Below are positions 1 to 8,454 of a stretch of DNA of 16,096 bases, in pieces. Origin of the DNA: Treponema sp. (GTDB lineage: Bacteria; Spirochaetota; Spirochaetia; Treponematales; Breznakiellaceae); NCBI GenBank assembly GCA_031277045.1, contig JAISLX010000187.1, positions 1-16,096 of the forward strand, given 5' to 3'. Each line of letters begins with the position of its first letter. Position 1 is the stretch's first letter. The translations under genes were made by a program, and so were the position numbers. The notes under the pieces are model-generated. The model was not told the origin of the DNA, ran no database searches, and saw only the letters and a program-made list of their open reading frames with translations.

Positions 1-91
1 CACCCGATCCCTTTCCGAACTCGGAAGTTAAGCCTTCTAACGCCGATGATACCTCCCCTCTAAAGGGCGGGAAAGTAGGAAGCCGCCAAGC
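1..91 (+). rRNA. rrf: 5S ribosomal RNA, 3' part (5' end outside window)
   Basis: The first 91 bases match the 5S rRNA core: the CCGAACTCGGAAGTTAAGCC block (loop B/helix III region) followed by AACGCCGATGATA and a GGGAAAGTAGGA loop-E-like segment. It ends in GCCGCCAAGC, which would pair with the missing 5' end to close helix I. About 25-30 bases of the 5' end lie to the left. This is probably the last gene of an rRNA operon reading rightward, since a T-tract follows at once. The 3' boundary is judged from the expected closing stem and the start of the T-run. Confidence 0.93.
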
Positions 92-99
92 TTTTTTTT
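92..99 (+). terminator. T-tract after 5S rRNA, likely rRNA operon terminator
   Basis: Eight consecutive T residues follow the last base of the 5S closing stem. The terminal stem of the 5S RNA itself (5' arm outside the window) could act as the terminator hairpin. No separate hairpin lies between the 5S end and the T-run. The facing secA gene ends 42 nt further on. Confidence 0.5.
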
Positions 100-140
100 G
101 CCCCATAACCTTATGCTACGCATTTTTTGCGGGTTTATAC

Positions 141-2870
141 CTAGCGTCCGTGGCAGTGTTTGTACTTTTTCCCGGAGCCGCAGGGACAGGGGTCGTTGCG
201 GCCCACCTTGGGGTAGGCGCGGACCACTGTAACCATTTCCCCCTGGGTGGCCGGGTGTTGTCCACTGGCCGCCATGCCGCCAAAGGCCCTCATGCTACCG
301 TGAGTGGCGTTGGTCCGGGCTTGCGCGGGGCTGGTTTCCCGTTCACCGGCGGTCCGGATACGCACCAGGTGGAGCCGCGAAGCGATCTCTTGCCGGATAT
401 CGGCAATCATCGTCTCAAATATCTGAAAACCTTCAACCTTGTACTCGGTAAGGGGATTTTTCTGCGCATAGCTGCGCAGATACACCGCTTCCCGCAGAGC
501 TTCCATGTTTTCCAGATGGTCCAGCCATTTGCGGTCAATAGCGGCCAGGTACTGATCCCGAATAAACAGATTCAAATAGGGGGCCGTAATCAGGGCCTCT
601 TTCTCTTCCAGGTCCCGTTCCAGAGCAGCGCGAATTTTATCTTCCATCGTGTCGAGGTTTTTAAGATTCGCAACTTCGTTATTTAAAAGGTAGTTGAATT
701 TTGTCCGCAGAGATTCGGACAGATCCTTTAAAGCCGCGCTCTGGTCTCGCCGGGCGGTTTCCTTGAATTCGCCGATCATGTCCGCCACCATGTCCGCGGT
801 GGCGCCGTTAACACGGGCTTTTAGATTCGTGTCCGTCAAAATCGCGTTCCGCTGTTCGTAGATGAATTTGCGCTGCTGGTTTAGTACGTCATCGTATTCG
901 AGCAGATGCTTGCGGAGCTCAAAATTCCTTTCCTCCACTTTTTTCTGGGCGTTTTCGATGCTGCGATTCAGCAGCGGGTGGTAAATAGGTTCCCCCCCCT
1001 GCATGCCGATCCGCGCCATAAGCCCCTTGATCCGCCCCCCCCCAAAGAGCCGCATCAGTTCATCGTCCATCGAGATAAAGAACTTGGATTTTCCCGGATC
1101 CCCCTGGCGGCCGGACCGGCCCCGTAACTGGTTATCGATCCGGCGGCTTTCGTGCCGTTCTGTACCGATAACGTAGAGTCCTCCCAGGGCTTTAACTTCT
1201 TCGTAATCTTTCCGCCATTTTTCGTACTCGTCCCGGTAAATTGCCGCGTATTCCTCAGGAGCGGCGTTGGTTCCCGTCCGCCTGCGGGCCCGGTACTCCG
1301 GGTTCCCCCCCAGCTTAATGTCCGTTCCCCGGCCCGCCATGTTAGTGGCGATTGTTACCGCGCCCCTGGCCCCGGCCTCGGCGATGATCAGCGCCTCTCT
1401 GGCGTGGTTTTTCGCGTTCAGCACTTCGTGGCGCACTCCCCGGCGGGTCAAAAGCTGAGATAATTTTTCGGATTTTTCGATGGAGACCGTTCCCACCAGC
1501 ATGGGCTGACCTTTCTTGTGGGCGGCGGCGATCTCGTCGCAGAGGGCATCGTATTTTTCTTGCTCGTTCAGGTATACCACATCATCCTCGTCCTGCCGGG
1601 CCACCGGCAGGTTGGTGGGAATTACCACCACATCAAGGTTGTATATTTTTCCGAATTCCACCGCCTCCGTATCGGCGGTACCGGTCATGCCGGATATTTT
1701 TTCATACAGTCTAAAGTAATTTTGAAAGGTAATTGTCGCCAGGGTCCGGTTCCGCTGGGCGATTTTGATCCGTTCCTTGGCTTCTATGGCCTGGTGGAGA
1801 CCGTCGGAGTAGCGGCGGCCGTGGAGGATCCTCCCCGTGAACTCGTCCACAATTTGTACCAGCCCATCCTGAACCACGTAATCCACGTCAATATGAAAAA
1901 GCTTGTGGGCCCGCAGGGCCTGAGTAAAGTAGTGGATAAATTCGAAATTCCCCTCGTCCACAACGGCGCCTTTGATGAGTCCCCGCTTCTGCAGTATCTG
2001 TTCTATTTTGGTAAGTCCCGCGTTGCTGAACGATACGGACTTATTTTTTTCGTTAAGTTTATAATCCCCAATTACTTCCTCGCCCTGGGTTTCGTCGGGG
2101 TATTCCCCGTTTTCCTTTTTCTTTATCTCTTCCAGGGAAGATAGCAGCCGGTCCACCTCGGCGAATTTGTAGGTGTCGTCCTCCGCCGCGCCGGAGATGA
2201 TCAATGGAGTCCGGGCCTCGTCTATCAGGATGGAGTCAATTTCGTCCACCACGCAGAAATGGTGTCCCCGCTGGACCCGGCTTCCCAGGTCCCGGCACAT
2301 ATTGTCCCGCAGATAATCAAAACCGAATTCGTTGTTGGTACCGTAGGTTACGTCCCGGCCGTAGTTTTCTTTGCGCCGCGTGTTGTCCATGTCGGATAGA
2401 ATCGTTCCCACCGTCAAACCCAGGTAGCTGAAAATGGGCCGCATCCAGGCGGCGTCCCGGTCCGCCAGGTAGTCGTTCACCGTGACAACGTGGATACCCT
2501 TGCCGGGAATCGCGTTCAGGTAAACCGCCGCCACGCTCATCAGTGTCTTGCCTTCCCCGGTCTTCATCTCCACGATTTTTCCCTGGTGCAGCACAATGGA
2601 ACCCAGAACTTGTACGTCGTAAGGCCGTTCCCCCAAACAGCGCCGGGCGGCTTCCCTGGCCAGGGCGAATGCCTCCGGCAGCAGACTGTCCAGACTTTCC
2701 CCGCCCCGGTAACGTTCCTGGAACGCCGCGGTCATTTTGGGAAACTCATCCGGCTCCAGCGCCGCCGCCCAGGATTCCCGCTCGTTCACCGTGTGGAGTA
2801 TAGGTAAAAGTTTTTTCAGATCCCGCTCGTGCTGGGAGCCAAAAACAGCCTTTATGACTTTTTCTAACAT
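141..2870 (-). CDS. secA: SecA, preprotein translocase ATPase
   Basis: SecA is the cytoplasmic ATPase that drives unfolded preproteins through SecYEG. The 909-residue product (from ATG at 2870) has the family layout. It shows Walker A GEGKT at residues 105-109, Walker B with [14 protein letters not shown], the substrate-binding cross-linking region, and the second nucleotide-binding fold with [15 protein letters not shown] and [21 protein letters not shown] helical wing/scaffold follows, then a C-terminal SEC-C zinc motif (C895, C897, C906, H907). The ATG start fits the usual SecA N-terminus ([11 protein letters not shown]) but has GAGGG only 1 nt upstream. An in-frame TTG at 2906 has a better-spaced AAGGG and would add 12 residues, so the start is not settled. 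It faces the 5S gene, with no strong terminator between them. Two poly-C runs in the top strand (992-999, 1035-1043) lie inside the gene. Confidence 0.97.
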   Translation of the reverse strand: MLEKVIKAVFGSQHERDLKKLLPILHTVNERESWAAALEPDEFPKMTAAFQERYRGGESLDSLLPEAFALAREAARRCLGERPYDVQVLGSIVLHQGKIVEMKTGEGKTLMSVAAVYLNAIPGKGIHVVTVNDYLADRDAAWMRPIFSYLGLTVGTILSDMDNTRRKENYGRDVTYGTNNEFGFDYLRDNMCRDLGSRVQRGHHFCVVDEIDSILIDEARTPLIISGAAEDDTYKFAEVDRLLSSLEEIKKKENGEYPDETQGEEVIGDYKLNEKNKSVSFSNAGLTKIEQILQKRGLIKGAVVDEGNFEFIHYFTQALRAHKLFHIDVDYVVQDGLVQIVDEFTGRILHGRRYSDGLHQAIEAKERIKIAQRNRTLATITFQNYFRLYEKISGMTGTADTEAVEFGKIYNLDVVVIPTNLPVARQDEDDVVYLNEQEKYDALCDEIAAAHKKGQPMLVGTVSIEKSEKLSQLLTRRGVRHEVLNAKNHAREALIIAEAGARGAVTIATNMAGRGTDIKLGGNPEYRARRRTGTNAAPEEYAAIYRDEYEKWRKDYEEVKALGGLYVIGTERHESRRIDNQLRGRSGRQGDPGKSKFFISMDDELMRLFGGGRIKGLMARIGMQGGEPIYHPLLNRSIENAQKKVEERNFELRKHLLEYDDVLNQQRKFIYEQRNAILTDTNLKARVNGATADMVADMIGEFKETARRDQSAALKDLSESLRTKFNYLLNNEVANLKNLDTMEDKIRAALERDLEEKEALITAPYLNLFIRDQYLAAIDRKWLDHLENMEALREAVYLRSYAQKNPLTEYKVEGFQIFETMIADIRQEIASRLHLVRIRTAGERETSPAQARTNATHGSMRAFGGMAASGQHPATQGEMVTVVRAYPKVGRNDPCPCGSGKKYKHCHGR

Positions 2871-3014
2871 ACCCTCACTGTAGACCGGATACCCCTCTAT
2901 TGGCAAGGACGCCCTTCCGCCGGAATAATGGAAACTGTCGTGTTTACGGATTATTCAAGGAAAGCTGGTTACAGCCAGGGCCGGCATCGCCTCGTACACG
3001 CGCTGATCTCGCGG

Positions 3015-4712
3015 TTACAGCGTGTCCCGCTTGATTTTTTTCGTTGTGGTCATTTCCATAGGTTCGTCCAGGATAACGACCCTCTCGATCTTCTGGTAGG
3101 GGAGAAGCCGCTGGTTTACCTCCTCGACGATCTTCTCGATCCGGGCTTTGATTGCCTCTTTGTCCGCCGGGGCCGGATCCTTAAAGACATCGGCGTTGGG
3201 GTAAACCAAGGCCTCGATACCCTCGATCTTCATCTTTTTGTCCCGCGTGAAACCCCGGACCAGGATTTGGTCGATCTCGTCAAAAAGCTGGAATTCGTTT
3301 TCGATTTCCTCAGGGTAGACGTTTTTCCCCCCCTCGGTAACGATCAGGTTCTTGGCGCGGCCCGTAAGGTACAGGTAGTTTTCCTCGTCCAGGTAACCCA
3401 GGTCCCCTGTTTTTAGATAACCGTCGGCGGTAAAGACGGCGGCGGTTTCTTCGGGCATTTCGTAATAGCCCTTCATTACCATGGGGCCCTTGACGATAAC
3501 TTCCCCGATGCCCCGTTCGTCGGGGTCGAGAATCTTCATGTCTGTCTGGGGAATTACTTTTCCTACGCTGGTTTCTTTGTAGCGGGTAATGGGGTTCAGG
3601 TTGATGATAGGGCTGGTTTCCGTAAGGCCGTAACCCTGGACAAAGTCGATGCCCAACTGGTTGTACTTTCTGAACACGCTGGGAGCCAGGGGGCCGCCGC
3701 CGCAGATACAGACCCGCAGTGTTGAAAGGGACGCCTGTTCCAAAACCGCGCCGAAGATCTTCTTGCCGGGGTTTATCTTGAAGACCTTTTTGATAAAACC
3801 GGACAATCCCATGAGGGCGCAGATGGCTCCGTACACAACGGGCCCTTTTGCCCGGATACCCCGGAGTATCCCCGCCAGAAGCTTGTTGAAAAGCATGGGG
3901 ACCCCCAGCAGCATCGTGATCTTCCCCAGTTTCAATTCTTTAAGGATGATCGGCGTGGCCATTTTTTTACCGAACACCAGCTCCGCGCCCGTGGAAATGG
4001 TTTCGATAAAAACCGCCAGCATGGTGTAGGCGTGGTGCAGGGGCAGCAGGGCGTAAAACACGTCGGTGGAGTACACCGGGAAAGGAGTTCCCTGGGCCAG
4101 ATAACAGTCGGAAACAAGGTTTACGTGGGTCAGCATGACCCCTTTGGGGCTTCCCATCGTGCCGGAGGTAAACAGAATAGCCGCCAAATCATCTTCCCGG
4201 GGCTGTTCGATCTCCGCCTGGGGCCCGTCCAGGTCGTAAATATAAGTCCCGGTGCCCCGATTTAGGGAGACCAGTTCCACCGGAAGCCCCAGGCTCAGGC
4301 AGTGTTCGTATTTTTCCTCGTCCACAAAGAGGATTTTTGCCCCGGATGTTCTTATCAGCAGATCCGATTCATCGTTTTTCAGCTGGTAGTCAATGGGAAC
4401 CACCGTGGCCCCCGCGAAGAGGATAGACAGGTAGGCCACCGCCCATTCGGGGGAATTTTTCCCCGTTACCGCCACCTTGTCTCCCCGGCGGACACCGCGG
4501 GCGTGGAGCCAGCGGGCCGCTGCCTCGATAAGTTTAAGGGATTCGTTGTAGCTCAGGCTGATTCTGTCAGGTTCGTATACCGTAAAACAGGGCCGTTCCC
4601 CAAAACGGGAAACGATTATCCGGTACATTTCCGGCAGGGTAGGCCACTGGCCTTTAAAGTCTTTCCCGCGGTAGTCGTCCAAAAAAGCCCAGGGTATAAA
4701 TTCACTGCTCAT
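3015..4712 (-). CDS. AMP-forming acyl-CoA synthetase (fatty acid-CoA ligase type)
   Basis: A member of the adenylate-forming (ANL) superfamily, 565 residues, most like long-chain fatty acid-CoA ligases. These activate a carboxylic acid as acyl-AMP and transfer it to CoA. Visible motifs: phosphate-binding loop TSGTMGSPKG (182-191), GYGLTETSP (360-368), TGDLGYLD (435-442), and the hinge region GRAKNLIVTEGGKNVYPEE (451 onward). A C-terminal lysine pair (K558/K559) sits where the catalytic A10 lysine is expected. That A10 segment is TTTKKIKR, lacking the usual Gly before Lys. Start chosen at ATG 4712 because GGAGG (4719-4723) lies 6 nt upstream; an upstream in-frame GTG at 4727 would overlap that ribosome site. 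The true substrate cannot be read from sequence. There is a 144-nt gap to secA and 108 nt to the thioredoxin-like gene, so co-transcription is possible but not tight. Confidence 0.93.
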   Translation of the reverse strand: MSSEFIPWAFLDDYRGKDFKGQWPTLPEMYRIIVSRFGERPCFTVYEPDRISLSYNESLKLIEAAARWLHARGVRRGDKVAVTGKNSPEWAVAYLSILFAGATVVPIDYQLKNDESDLLIRTSGAKILFVDEEKYEHCLSLGLPVELVSLNRGTGTYIYDLDGPQAEIEQPREDDLAAILFTSGTMGSPKGVMLTHVNLVSDCYLAQGTPFPVYSTDVFYALLPLHHAYTMLAVFIETISTGAELVFGKKMATPIILKELKLGKITMLLGVPMLFNKLLAGILRGIRAKGPVVYGAICALMGLSGFIKKVFKINPGKKIFGAVLEQASLSTLRVCICGGGPLAPSVFRKYNQLGIDFVQGYGLTETSPIINLNPITRYKETSVGKVIPQTDMKILDPDERGIGEVIVKGPMVMKGYYEMPEETAAVFTADGYLKTGDLGYLDEENYLYLTGRAKNLIVTEGGKNVYPEEIENEFQLFDEIDQILVRGFTRDKKMKIEGIEALVYPNADVFKDPAPADKEAIKARIEKIVEEVNQRLLPYQKIERVVILDEPMEMTTTKKIKRDTL

Positions 4713-4718
4713 GGGTTT

Positions 4719-4723
4719 CCTCC
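4719..4723 (-). promoter_or_regulatory. Ribosome binding site deciding the start of the acyl-CoA synthetase
   Basis: GGAGG on the minus strand, 6 nt before the ATG at 4712. It overlaps the alternative upstream GTG codon and so favours the ATG. Confidence 0.8.
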
Positions 4724-4820
4724 ACACCGAATTAAGAAACGGGACCCTTCAAAATACCGGATTGTGAAAAAGGCCCATAATCCTTGAAATTTAGACCCGG
4801 TGTACGGGAAAAGGTTGCGG

Positions 4821-5696
4821 TTATTCTTTTACGGGTAACAGCGGCCAGGGCCCTGTATCCTCACCCAGGCGCTGTTGCAGCGCGCCGGAAATCGCCTGGT
4901 AACCCGCGAGATAGGAGCCGGAAAGAAAGACTACCGGGACTACACGATCCTTGTCGGGAACCTGCCATGCCTCGAAGAAAGCGGCTATACGCTCTCCGTT
5001 GTTTCCCGACCGAGTGTTTATCCTGATTATGTCCAGGGGCCTTTCCCCGCCGGCCGTTAAAACCGTTTTGGGCAGGGAGTCGATAACGGGGCCTGTTTTG
5101 GCGCATTCGGGACAGGTAACGCGGTAGAAGTACACCAGGGTTACGTGATCGGGGTTAACCGGATAATCGTCAAACAGGTTGTCCCCGGTTTTCTTTAGCC
5201 GCGGGTTGTAGGGCCGTTTGTTGACGTAGATATCCTCCGCCGCGGTCAGGTAGGCTTCCCGGATATTGACGCTAATGCTCTCGTAGCCCTGAAAAACCCG
5301 GCCTCCCAGGATCAGCAGCGGAAATTGCAGCGTATCCCGGTCCAGCCCCATCTCGCCGGTAATCCGCGTGTAGTCCTGGCGGCCCGCGGTATTGTGGGCG
5401 TTGAGGATATAGAACATGTTGGGGTACTGATCCCGTTCGTCCGGGGGCAGTTTCTCCTGAAGAATCGACGTAAACCGGTTCTGATCGGTTTGGCACAGCG
5501 CGCAGAGTTCCTCGTAAAAGAAATAAGCTTCGATTTTTTCCCGCCGGTCCGGCGGCGCGGTTTCGGAGGGCTGGACCGGCGCGGCGGCGCCGGAAACGGA
5601 CTTGCCGGCCGCGGATTCGGCGAAAATCCCGGCGGGCAGGATTGCCGCGACAGCCAAAACCGGCAGATTTTTAATCCACGATTGTTCTTTTTTCAC
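4821..5696 (-). CDS. Exported protein with two tandem thioredoxin-like domains
   Basis: This 291-residue protein starts at GTG 5696 with GGGAG 7 nt upstream (5704-5708). It has an N-terminal signal peptide (KK, then a hydrophobic stretch, likely cleavage after GIFA near residue 26) and a Ser/Ala/Pro-rich linker to about residue 52. Two thioredoxin-like units follow. The first has FFYEELCALC (C65, C68) and a candidate cis-Pro at P126. The second has YFYRVTCPEC (C195, C198) and P254. Each unit ends in a matching block, P-L-L-I-L-G-G-x4-G-Y-x-S-I and P-V-V-F-L-S-G-x4-G-Y-x-A-I, pointing to internal duplication. It is probably a periplasmic or membrane-proximal thiol-disulfide protein. The family is not one I can name, and oxidase versus reductase direction is unknown. 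It is divergent from cheW. Confidence 0.85.
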   Translation of the reverse strand: MKKEQSWIKNLPVLAVAAILPAGIFAESAAGKSVSGAAAPVQPSETAPPDRREKIEAYFFYEELCALCQTDQNRFTSILQEKLPPDERDQYPNMFYILNAHNTAGRQDYTRITGEMGLDRDTLQFPLLILGGRVFQGYESISVNIREAYLTAAEDIYVNKRPYNPRLKKTGDNLFDDYPVNPDHVTLVYFYRVTCPECAKTGPVIDSLPKTVLTAGGERPLDIIRINTRSGNNGERIAAFFEAWQVPDKDRVVPVVFLSGSYLAGYQAISGALQQRLGEDTGPWPLLPVKE

Positions 5697-5925
5697 AGCG
5701 GTACTCCCTTCGGCTTGTGGGGAAAGCCCGAATACTTTGGATAATCTTCGGGTAATCTGTCAATACCGCGCGATACCTCCGTGTTTTTTCTTGGACAGGG
5801 CCCGGAACCCGCATTAAACCCTGTTTTTAAGCGCCCGTCGGCGTTATGTTGTACATGCGCCGGCCATGTTTCATACTTGATAAGATATCGTGTCTGATAG
5901 TAGATTGTATCAGAAGGGGATTTTT
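5697..5925. promoter_or_regulatory. Divergent intergenic region between the thioredoxin-like gene and cheW
   Basis: This 229-bp spacer must hold promoters for both directions. A TTGACA reads leftward at 5758-5763 but has no well-spaced -10. For cheW, TTGATA (5877-5882) with TAGATT (5901-5906, 18-nt spacer) is a weak candidate. Three inverted repeats are visible. One is ACAGGG/CCCTGT (5795-5800, 5819-5824) followed by a T-run. The second is a near-palindrome at 5839-5862 (CGGCG-TT-ATGT / ACAT-G-CGCCG). The third is CTGATA/TATCAG (5894-5899, 5908-5913) ending one base before the cheW ribosome site AAGGGGA (5914-5920). Confidence 0.5.
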
Positions 5926-6396
5926 ATGGCCGATTCGAGTCAATTGGTTACTTTTCAACTTGGGGAAGAGTTGTACGGGATCAATATCATGGACGTGAAA
6001 GAAATTGTCCGGGTTCAGGGTATCAGAGCTATTCCTAACGCCCCCGTCTATGTGGAAGGCATTTTTAACCTTCGCAGTGAAATTATCCCCATAATCAACC
6101 TCCATAAGCGGTTCCATCTTAAAAAAATTTTGAATTCCGAGGATGATGAATTGCTGTCCGGTTTTATCATCCTGGATATTGACGGAATGAAGCTGGGCGT
6201 TATTATCGACAGGGTTTCCCGGGTGGTTACGATCGAAAAAGAGGATATTCAGCCCCCTCCCCAGATGGTAAGCGGGATTGGGGCGGAGTATATTCAGGGG
6301 GTGGTACGCCAGGAACGGGGATACCTGATCATTCTGGATATTCGGGACCTCTTTAACCCCAAAGAACTGCAAAAAATAGTTGAACTGCGTAGGTAG
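5926..6396 (+). CDS. cheW: CheW, chemotaxis coupling protein
   Basis: CheW is a cytoplasmic adaptor that links methyl-accepting chemoreceptors to the histidine kinase CheA. The 156-residue product is a single CheW/SH3-like domain of normal length. It shows the opening LVTFQLGEELYGINIMDVKEI, the conserved IFNLRSEIIPIINLHKRF block with the NLR motif, LGVIIDRVSRVV, and the closing GYLIILDIRDLF. ATG 5926 is chosen because AAGGGGA lies 5 nt upstream and the protein then starts like other CheWs; a GTG at 5890 gives an unneeded 12-residue extension through the ribosome site. It is the first gene of a five-gene rightward operon with only 12 nt to the next start. The other genes are not chemotaxis genes, so it may be one of several cheW copies in the genome. 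Confidence 0.95.
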   Translation: MADSSQLVTFQLGEELYGINIMDVKEIVRVQGIRAIPNAPVYVEGIFNLRSEIIPIINLHKRFHLKKILNSEDDELLSGFIILDIDGMKLGVIIDRVSRVVTIEKEDIQPPPQMVSGIGAEYIQGVVRQERGYLIILDIRDLFNPKELQKIVELRR

Positions 6397-6408
6397 CGTG
6401 GCGGCCCA

Positions 6409-7530
6409 ATGAAAATTGAGGTATACTCTCCCACCATCAGACGAAAAGAGATGGATGCGGTTCTTACCGCTCTTGTGGAAGACAAGATAGGCCCCGGGGA
6501 GCAGGGGCATCTGCTTATCCGGAACGCGAAGGAGATTCTCCGTTTTGATTACTGTCTTGCCCTTCGCAGTCCCGTCATTGCCCTGTACATTGCCCTAAAG
6601 GCCCTGGATCTTAAAGAAGGCCAGGGGGTTGTTCTTTCGGCCCTGTCCCCCCGCTATTACCTGCGGGTTCTCCGCGATCTGCGTCTTAATCCCGTTTATT
6701 GCGATGTGGAGGAATCATGTCCCCTTATCAGCCGGACCACGATAGAGGCGGCTATTGGCCGCGCCGGGGGCCCGGAAGTCCGCTGTATACTGCTGTACCA
6801 CAGTCTTGGGTTTTTGCCGGATTACCCCGCCATAGCGGAACTGGGAATCCCGGTTATTGACGACCGTTCCCGGAGTTTCGGTTCGTGTTTCTCTTCCCAG
6901 CCAGGTCCCGAGGGGGCCGCGGCCCCGGAAACCCCGGAATCCGGCGCCGCGGAAGGGTCAAAAGACGGTTCCGGGGTCTTTACCATTTTGGGACTGGAGG
7001 AGCGGGACATGCTCACCGCCGGGGGCGGCGCCCTGCTCTACGCGATGAACCGCCGGGACGGCTCGATTCTGCGGAATTTCGCCGGTCTTCCGCCCGAATA
7101 CGGCCTGCCGGACATGAACGCGGCTATGGCGGTAATCCAGTTTCGGGAATCCGCCCGGAACCTCGAAAAACGCCGGGACATTGCGAACATATTTGATCAG
7201 CCGGCCCGGCGTACCCGGCACCGGCGTTTTGTTATTGACGAAAATCTGTGTTATAATAACTACGCTTTTCCCCTGATTCTGGAAACCGGCCTTAAAGATG
7301 TTAAGGCCTACGCCCGCAAAAAGGATGTTCTGGTGGAAGGCGCTTTTTCCGGTACCCTGATGGGATCTATCGCCGGGGAAGGGGAAGACGAACAAACCGG
7401 GGGGTTAAGCGCGGCAGGCTGCCCGGAAGCTTACTCGCTGTGTCTTCGTACCGTGCTGTTTCCCCTGTACCCGCGGCTTAGTTCCGCGGAGATAGAACGA
7501 ATCTCAAAACTCATCCTTACCCTGCCGTAA
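6409..7530 (+). CDS. DegT/DnrJ/EryC1-like aminotransferase homologue lacking the PLP lysine
   Basis: The 373-residue product follows the DegT/DnrJ/EryC1/StrS sugar aminotransferase plan in a degenerate form. It has an N-terminal KIGPGEQ region, a large-domain block LRSPVIALYIALKALDL where the family has SGTAALhlaL, NPVYCDVE (residues 94-101), and IPVIDDRSRSFGS (147-159), which keeps the Asp normally contacting the PLP ring nitrogen. The segment that normally carries the Schiff-base lysine before TTGEGG reads GLEERDMLTAGGG (195-207) with no lysine. A Pro/Glu/Gly/Ala-rich insert occupies about 162-188. The Gly-Thr of the phosphate-binding loop is also absent. I infer that it does not work as a normal transaminase; a binding or scaffold role, or an altered reaction, is possible. 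It sits 12 nt after cheW and 11 nt before nadK. Ribosome site is weak (AGGTAG overlapping the cheW stop). Confidence 0.8.
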   Translation: MKIEVYSPTIRRKEMDAVLTALVEDKIGPGEQGHLLIRNAKEILRFDYCLALRSPVIALYIALKALDLKEGQGVVLSALSPRYYLRVLRDLRLNPVYCDVEESCPLISRTTIEAAIGRAGGPEVRCILLYHSLGFLPDYPAIAELGIPVIDDRSRSFGSCFSSQPGPEGAAAPETPESGAAEGSKDGSGVFTILGLEERDMLTAGGGALLYAMNRRDGSILRNFAGLPPEYGLPDMNAAMAVIQFRESARNLEKRRDIANIFDQPARRTRHRRFVIDENLCYNNYAFPLILETGLKDVKAYARKKDVLVEGAFSGTLMGSIAGEGEDEQTGGLSAAGCPEAYSLCLRTVLFPLYPRLSSAEIERISKLILTLP

Positions 7531-7541
7531 AGGGGCGAGAA

Positions 7542-8453
7542 ATGGCCGCCGTAAAACGGGCGTTGTTGTTCGTTAACCTTCACAAAGAAAACGCCAAAGC
7601 CCTGGCGGACGAGATCCGTACCGAACTGGAAAACCGGGGGATACGGAGCCGTTCCTTCACCTTTGAGAAAGAGGAAGCCTATATCCTGGACGATCCCTAC
7701 GACGTGGCGTTCAGTTTGGGGGGGGACGGTACGGTCCTCTACACCGCCCGGGCGATGGCTTCCCGGGCGGTGCCGATTATTCCGGTAAATCTGGGGACAC
7801 TGGGTTTTATCGCGGCTGTCCGGCCGGATAACTGGAAGACAGCGCTGGAACAGTGGGAGACAGGTTCCGCGCTGGTCTCCCGGCGTTTCATGCTGGAGGT
7901 GGCCGTAGAACGGCGGGGGAAGCGGACAAATTTGGGGCCCTGTCTGAACGACGTGGTCATCTCCGCTCTGGGAATTGCCAAGATCATCCGCCTGAATGTC
8001 GAATCCGCCGTTCCCCCCGCCGCGGAAGCCCGCGACACTGAGTTTTTACGGCTTGGGGAATACCGCTCGGACGGTCTTATCATCGCTACCCCTACCGGAT
8101 CCACGGCCTATTCGGCGGCCTCAGGCGGGCCTATTCTGGAACCGGAAATGGAGGCGATCATTATCAACCCCATCTGTCCCTTTACGCTTTCCAACCGGCC
8201 CATTGTGCTGCCGCCCCGGGAAACCGTAATCGTTACCGTGGAACAGGAACAGCGCAGCGGGGTGCTGCTGACCATTGACGGCCAGGTAACCGAAGCCCTG
8301 GAACCGGGGGACAGGATTCACGTACACAAGGCTCCATTCCCGGCCATGCTCGTGGCTTCCGGCCGGCGGGCGTTTTACGACGCCCTGCGGACCAAGCTTG
8401 CCTGGTCTATCCCCGGTTCCGGGACACCGCGGCAGACGTTTTCCGGGGGTTGA
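7542..8453 (+). CDS. nadK: NAD kinase
   Basis: NAD kinase phosphorylates NAD to NADP using ATP or polyphosphate and is the sole source of NADP in most bacteria. The 303-residue product has the diagnostic GGDGT (residues 60-64, with catalytic Asp62), NLGTLGF (83-89), LNDVVIS, and the glycine/serine-rich SDGLIIATPTGSTAY followed by SGGPI. NPICPFTLSNRPIVLP completes the family pattern. The ATG at 7542 has AGGGG 6 nt upstream, directly after the stop of the preceding gene. The stop TGA (8451-8453) is one base from the recN start, which suggests translational coupling. Eight G residues in a row (7718-7725) encode part of GGDGT. Also called ppnK. Confidence 0.97.
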   Translation: MAAVKRALLFVNLHKENAKALADEIRTELENRGIRSRSFTFEKEEAYILDDPYDVAFSLGGDGTVLYTARAMASRAVPIIPVNLGTLGFIAAVRPDNWKTALEQWETGSALVSRRFMLEVAVERRGKRTNLGPCLNDVVISALGIAKIIRLNVESAVPPAAEARDTEFLRLGEYRSDGLIIATPTGSTAYSAASGGPILEPEMEAIIINPICPFTLSNRPIVLPPRETVIVTVEQEQRSGVLLTIDGQVTEALEPGDRIHVHKAPFPAMLVASGRRAFYDALRTKLAWSIPGSGTPRQTFSGG

Positions 8454-8454
8454 T

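Noticed and set aside
119..131. Small CGCA-TTTTT-TGCG hairpin after secA
   Set aside because: A 4-bp stem is too weak to call a terminator.
150..2807. Several rightward open frames across secA (for example 150-686, 1518-2144, 2490-2807)
   Set aside because: They are antisense shadows of a complete, motif-rich secA in G+C-rich DNA and encode no recognisable protein.
4759..4783. Imperfect hairpin (GGATTGTG / CATAATCC) between the thioredoxin-like and acyl-CoA synthetase genes
   Set aside because: The stem is short with an A-C mismatch on the transcribed minus strand and no T-tract after it, so it is not a convincing terminator.
5730..5763. Promoter for the thioredoxin-like gene based on a leftward TTGACA at 5758-5763
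   Set aside because: The nearest -10-like sequences give spacers of 11 or 22 nt, outside the working range.
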